NCBI RefSeq assembly: GCF_002355655.1
Contig: NZ_AP017571.1
Span: 1-64,000, forward strand
Source of the DNA: Halorubrum trapanicum
GTDB taxonomy: Archaea > Halobacteriota > Halobacteria > Halobacteriales > Haloferacaceae
Reading direction: 5' to 3'
Length of the DNA: 64,000 bases
Numbering within the stretch: the stretch's first letter is position 1; every line of letters starts with the position of its first letter. The position numbers were made by a program, and so were the translations under genes. The notes under the pieces were generated by a model. That model saw only the letters and a list, made by a program, of their open reading frames with translations, did no database searches and was not told the origin of the DNA. Shown piece by piece: positions 61,244 to 64,000 of this stretch.

Positions 61244-61684
61244 ATGAGGTACTTGAATTCGAGACGGGTTATCAAAAAACCGCCCGAAGGCGTTGCCGGT
61301 CAGGGGAAACGACCAGTAACAGCACGAGAGGGTAAGAATCAAGAGTTAATACTCGGTTATGGACCGAGAAAACCGCAAGACGGAACCGCCGGTCAGGGCA
61401 TCTGGGAGGGGCAACAGTATCTAACATCAAGTGAACATACGAAATCGCAGGACGGCGCTGCTGGTCAGGGGAAATTAAGAAAGGGTACTCCCGCCCGTAT
61501 CAGCGGTCAGGGGAAAAACCACCAGACGGCGAAGCTGGTCAGGGGTATCACCGAGCGAAAACCAACTAGGATAGAACGGGGGGTCCCCGTTGGGACCAAG
61601 GGATTGGATCGAGGAGTAGAATTGAGTGAGTTCTGTGCTGGCTCAGAATTAGTGAGAGCCATGCAAGGTACTGTGAGAACATGA
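61244..61684 (+). CDS. Basic 146-residue frame carrying the repeats (coding uncertain)
   Basis: The frame from the ATG at 61244 begins 10 bp after the ATPase stop and ends with TGA overlapping the next ATG (61681-61684, ATGA), as a real operon gene would. However it is strongly basic (many Arg, Lys and Gln), has unusual codons for this replicon and no known fold. It carries the motif (K/R)PP(D/E)GxAGQG three or four times, but the last repeat copy is read in another frame (KPPDGEAGQG), as if a frameshift had occurred. It may be a decayed or frameshifted gene, or a non-coding cis-region. Confidence 0.35.
   Translation: MRYLNSRRVIKKPPEGVAGQGKRPVTAREGKNQELILGYGPRKPQDGTAGQGIWEGQQYLTSSEHTKSQDGAAGQGKLRKGTPARISGQGKNHQTAKLVRGITERKPTRIERGVPVGTKGLDRGVELSEFCAGSELVRAMQGTVRT
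61282..61546 (+). repeat. Five degenerate GGTCAGGG repeats
   Basis: GGTCAGGG occurs at 61298, 61391, 61463, 61505 and 61537, each preceded by a CCGC..GACGG-like stretch and usually followed by GGAAA. The spacing shrinks (93, 72, 42 and 32 bp). In each copy the bases before and in GGT can pair with an upstream arm: ACCG/CGGT in copies 1 and 2, GCAG/CTGC in copy 3, CCGC/GCGG in copy 4 and ACCAG/CTGGT in copy 5. They lie between the coupling ATPase and the primase-like gene. Confidence 0.75.
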
Positions 61685-62934
61685 ATAAGAATATCATCGA
61701 CGAACCGGAGGAGATTCCGGAGACGCTACGCGAACGGGACCAGTGGGTGTGCTGGCGCGAAGAAGAGCGGGACGGCAAGCCGACGAAGATTCCGGTGACG
61801 CCGGGAGGTGGGGGGTTCGCGTCATCAACAGAGTCGGAGACCTGGGCGAGTTTCGAGACAGCGCTCGACTACACCGAGACGGCACACGCCGATGGCGTCG
61901 GGTTCGTGTTTACCGACGACGACCCCATCGTCGGCGTCGATCTGGACGACTGCCGCGACCCGGAAACCGGCGACGTCGACGACGCGGCACTAGACATCAT
62001 CGAGCGCCTCGACTCCTATACGGAGGTGTCACCGTCCGGCACCGGCTATCACGTCCTCATCAGGGGCGAACTTCCCGACGGGCGGAACCGTCGCGGGAGC
62101 ATCGAACTGTACGACACGGCACGCTTTTTCACCGTCACTGGCGATCACGTCGAGCGGACACCAACGTGCGTCGCACGTCGACAGGACGCGCTCAGAGCGA
62201 TTCACCGTGAGTACGTTCAGGAGACAGAGCGTGACACGGCAGCAGAGCCCGAACAGCGTGGTAGCGCTGACGACGAGTCACCGACGACCGGTGCAGCCGG
62301 CGTTGACGTCGACCTCGAAGACGATGACCTCCTCGAGAAAGCGCGAAACGCATCGAACGGCGAGAAGTTCGAGCGGCTCTGGAACGGGAATACGGTCGGC
62401 TACGACAGTCAGTCCGAGGCCGACATGGCGCTGTGCTGTTTGCTGGCGTTCTGGACCGGTGGTGACCGGACCCAAATGGAGCAGCTGTTCCGCCAGTCGG
62501 GATTGATGCGAGAGAAGTGGGACGAGGTCCACTACGCTGATGGGTCGACGTATGGGGAGAAGACCATCGAGCGAGCAATTGCGACTACTTCGGAGTTCTA
62601 CGACCCGGACGCCGGCGACGATACCGCGGACGAGATCCCCGCCACATCGTCGCCAGACGTCGGCGCTGCTGACTCGGAGCGGAGTCGCGCATATCTCGCC
62701 GAGAAGAACCAGATCTTGAGCGACCGCGTCGACGAGCTCGAGGCGACACTCACGGAGAAAACCGAGCGCATCGACGCTCTCGAAGCGGAGGTCAAGCGAC
62801 TCACTGACGAACTTGCCACCCGTGGCCAGGAGGAGGAGTGCCAGGGCGAGCACGCCGCTACTACGAGTGAGAACAGTAGTGAGTCAGAGTCATCCTCACT
62901 GTTGGGTCGGTTATTCGGCGGTCGGTCCAAGTAG
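61681..62934 (+). CDS. Primase-polymerase-like protein with coiled-coil tail
   Basis: The 417-residue protein begins RDQWVCWREEERDGKPTKIPVTP, then GVGFVFTDDDPIVGVDLDDCRDP (acidic GVDLDD motif) and EVSPSGTGYHVLIRGELP, the pattern of primase-polymerase (NrS-1-like, HBD-type) replication proteins. A middle region (about 220-305, YDSQSEADMALCCLLAFWTGGD) matches the helix bundle found in the same family. After 330 there is a coiled coil (EKNQILSDRVDELEATLTEKTERIDALEAEVKRLTDEL) and an acidic end. It could initiate replication or copy transferred DNA. It follows the repeat region directly. Confidence 0.74.
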   Translation: MNKNIIDEPEEIPETLRERDQWVCWREEERDGKPTKIPVTPGGGGFASSTESETWASFETALDYTETAHADGVGFVFTDDDPIVGVDLDDCRDPETGDVDDAALDIIERLDSYTEVSPSGTGYHVLIRGELPDGRNRRGSIELYDTARFFTVTGDHVERTPTCVARRQDALRAIHREYVQETERDTAAEPEQRGSADDESPTTGAAGVDVDLEDDDLLEKARNASNGEKFERLWNGNTVGYDSQSEADMALCCLLAFWTGGDRTQMEQLFRQSGLMREKWDEVHYADGSTYGEKTIERAIATTSEFYDPDAGDDTADEIPATSSPDVGAADSERSRAYLAEKNQILSDRVDELEATLTEKTERIDALEAEVKRLTDELATRGQEEECQGEHAATTSENSSESESSSLLGRLFGGRSK

Positions 62935-63008
62935 CGTTGCGACCGCAGCGGCACGTCTGTCACCCCCGCCAGGGGGCGGCGGGGTACATCACGTGCCCCC
63001 GATAGACG

Positions 63009-63449
63009 ATGGCTTCGGAACGTACGACCCAAACGCAGACGGTACAGCAAGCAGCAACCAACTCCGACGGGGAGGCTCCGTGGGCAGACCTCGAGGTGGC
63101 GATCCCGAACGACCGCGATCACGCGTCGCTCGTCGCGCTCGTGGAGTGTGCCCTAATCGAGCTGACGCACGAGCACGTGGGGGCAGTCGTCGTCACCCAC
63201 CAGGTCCGGGGGACAAACCACACGCAGTACGTCGCCGTCGACGACGTCAGCGAGCAGTTCCAAAAGCGGCACTTCGACGCCCGGCTGGGCTGGCACGAGA
63301 CAACCGTTCCTCGTGAGATCGTTCGCGACGAACTCGTCACCCAGCTCACCCGGTCGGCAGCCTCACAAGCGGAACGCACACGAGAAGCAGCAGCCAGCGA
63401 GCCGGACACGTTCACCGTGAAGCCGGTTCAGGAACTCCGGACTCCATAG
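63009..63449 (+). CDS. Unknown acidic module protein
   Basis: This 146-residue protein has a low-complexity N terminus (1-25) and a compact alpha/beta middle (ASLVALVECALIELTHEHVGAVVVTHQVRGTNHTQYVAVDDV). No family was recognised. It sits between the primase-like gene and the right inverted repeat, so it closes the first transcript. Confidence 0.6.
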   Translation: MASERTTQTQTVQQAATNSDGEAPWADLEVAIPNDRDHASLVALVECALIELTHEHVGAVVVTHQVRGTNHTQYVAVDDVSEQFQKRHFDARLGWHETTVPREIVRDELVTQLTRSAASQAERTREAAASEPDTFTVKPVQELRTP

Positions 63450-63458
63450 GCCACACTC

Positions 63459-63500
63459 TTAACCAACACTCGGGACCAGTTCTGTCGAAGTGTTGGTTAA
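63459..63500. promoter_or_regulatory. Long inverted repeat at the right end of the conjugation-like module
   Basis: TTAACCAACAC (63459-63469) and GTGTTGGTTAA (63490-63500) are perfect inverted arms with a 20-bp spacer. They copy the arms at 48946-48986, whose inner base differs. Confidence 0.7.
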
Positions 63501-63669
63501 TGACGTTGCCAGAATTTATGCCCTCAACCCACGCCCACCGCCCTATCCCTCCGCGACGTTGCCGTTTTCGAGTACCGCGACCCAGGGTCGGACTGACGCC
63601 CTCCGACTGGGCTGTTTATCGGCGCCGGGAGGCGTGCAGCGCGCGAGAGCGTGCGCGGCGTGATTCACC
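63501..63669. other. Gap before the last small genes
   Basis: This 169-bp stretch is GC-rich and has no supported gene. It is probably the leader of the gene at 63670. Confidence 0.35.
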
Positions 63670-63960
63670 ATGGTTGGTCCCGATCCTCACGACGACACGA
63701 GTGCCGACCACGAACAGCTCGAAACCGAACTCCTCGCACAGGACCGTGACGCCGCGAGCGTCGCGACCGCGGACGTCGACGACGCAACGGCCCGCAGCCT
63801 AGTCGACGACCTCATCGACGCGGACGTCGTCACACCCGTTCCCGAGGATCGCGTTCTCGTTCACGAGCCGAGTGTTACTACCTTCGACTCGACGACGCAA
63901 TTGGCCGTCTTCCACCGTGGCTGGACGGCCGGCCGCGACGCCGACGCGGAGGCGGAGTAA
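63670..63960 (+). CDS. Unknown small acidic protein
   Basis: This 96-residue protein is very acidic, with a helix-turn-helix-like stretch (ADVDDATARSLVDDLIDADVVTPVPEDRVLVHEPS) that could be a small winged helix. It stands just after the right inverted repeat. Its TAA overlaps the next ATG (TAATG), so the two are coupled. Confidence 0.58.
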   Translation: MVGPDPHDDTSADHEQLETELLAQDRDAASVATADVDDATARSLVDDLIDADVVTPVPEDRVLVHEPSVTTFDSTTQLAVFHRGWTAGRDADAEAE

Positions 63961-64000
63961 TGCAGCAGACGCTTACAGGGTGTGCGTTCTGCGACGCTCC
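63960..64000 (+). CDS. Start of a further gene (partial)
   Basis: The ATG at 63960 overlaps the stop of the preceding gene, and the frame is open to the window edge: MQQTLTGCAFCDA. The CAFC pair hints at a zinc-binding start. The rest is outside. Confidence 0.45.
   Translation, partial: MQQTLTGCAFCDA

Noticed and set aside
61282-61546. CRISPR-like array
   Set aside because: The repeats are degenerate, the spacing is irregular (93, 72, 42 and 32 bp) and no cas gene is present.

Overview
The window looks like accessory DNA (a plasmid, megaplasmid or large integrated element) of a haloarchaeon. The proteins are strongly acidic. Many genes have a TATA-like box about 25-40 bp upstream of an ATG and little or no leader. 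Several families are typical of halophilic archaea: halocyanin-type blue copper protein, an Lrp regulator with a TRASH domain, a DUF63-type membrane protein, a DUF1931-type mini-histone, type 2 isopentenyl-diphosphate isomerase, geranylgeranyl reductase and an ISH8-like insertion sequence. No rRNA, tRNA or CRISPR array was recognised. All family calls come from reading motifs by eye.

Bases 1-10300 hold a DNA phosphorothioation defence island. A truncated unknown gene is followed by dndC-dndD-dndE-dndA, the modification enzymes and their sulfur donor. A second operon of four genes follows: a PLD-like/SF2 helicase, a 63-residue protein, an SMC-like ATPase and a 153-residue protein. This layout matches the archaeal DndCDEA-PbeABCD antiviral system. 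Its right edge cuts off the end of a nucleotidyltransferase gene that belonged to an AbiE-like pair (10273-11171).

Bases 11250-14630 hold a plasmid maintenance cassette: parA and a small partner gene, flanked on both sides by arrays of 9-bp iterons, then a tyrosine recombinase.

Bases 14667-46000 are a metal-resistance region with three P1B-type ATPases: a CPG-motif pump with a separately encoded HMA protein, a CopA-type CPC pump and a CopB-type CPH pump. With them lie a YHS-containing permease, two small copper chaperones, a halocyanin, SHOCT and DoxX membrane proteins, a DUF302 protein, and ArsR-like, MarR-like and Lrp-TRASH regulators. Metabolic genes are interspersed: an amidohydrolase, type 2 IPP isomerase, geranylgeranyl reductase and aconitase. 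One complete ISH8-like element (27631-29033) is flanked by a 10-bp target duplication.

Bases 46000-49000 carry a Fic/Doc-like gene pair, a PadR-like regulator, a mini-histone and exonuclease VII subunits. From about 48946 to 63500 lies a conjugation-like module: VirB2-, VirB6-, VirB3- and VirB4-like proteins, a surface protein, a lipoprotein and a 1460-residue coupling-type ATPase. That ATPase carries a C-terminal nuclease-like domain and a primase-type winged-helix-like tail. No relaxase was seen. Downstream are five degenerate GGTCAGGG repeats and a primase-polymerase-like gene. Two near-identical long inverted repeats (48946-48986 and 63459-63500) bracket the module, suggesting common control.
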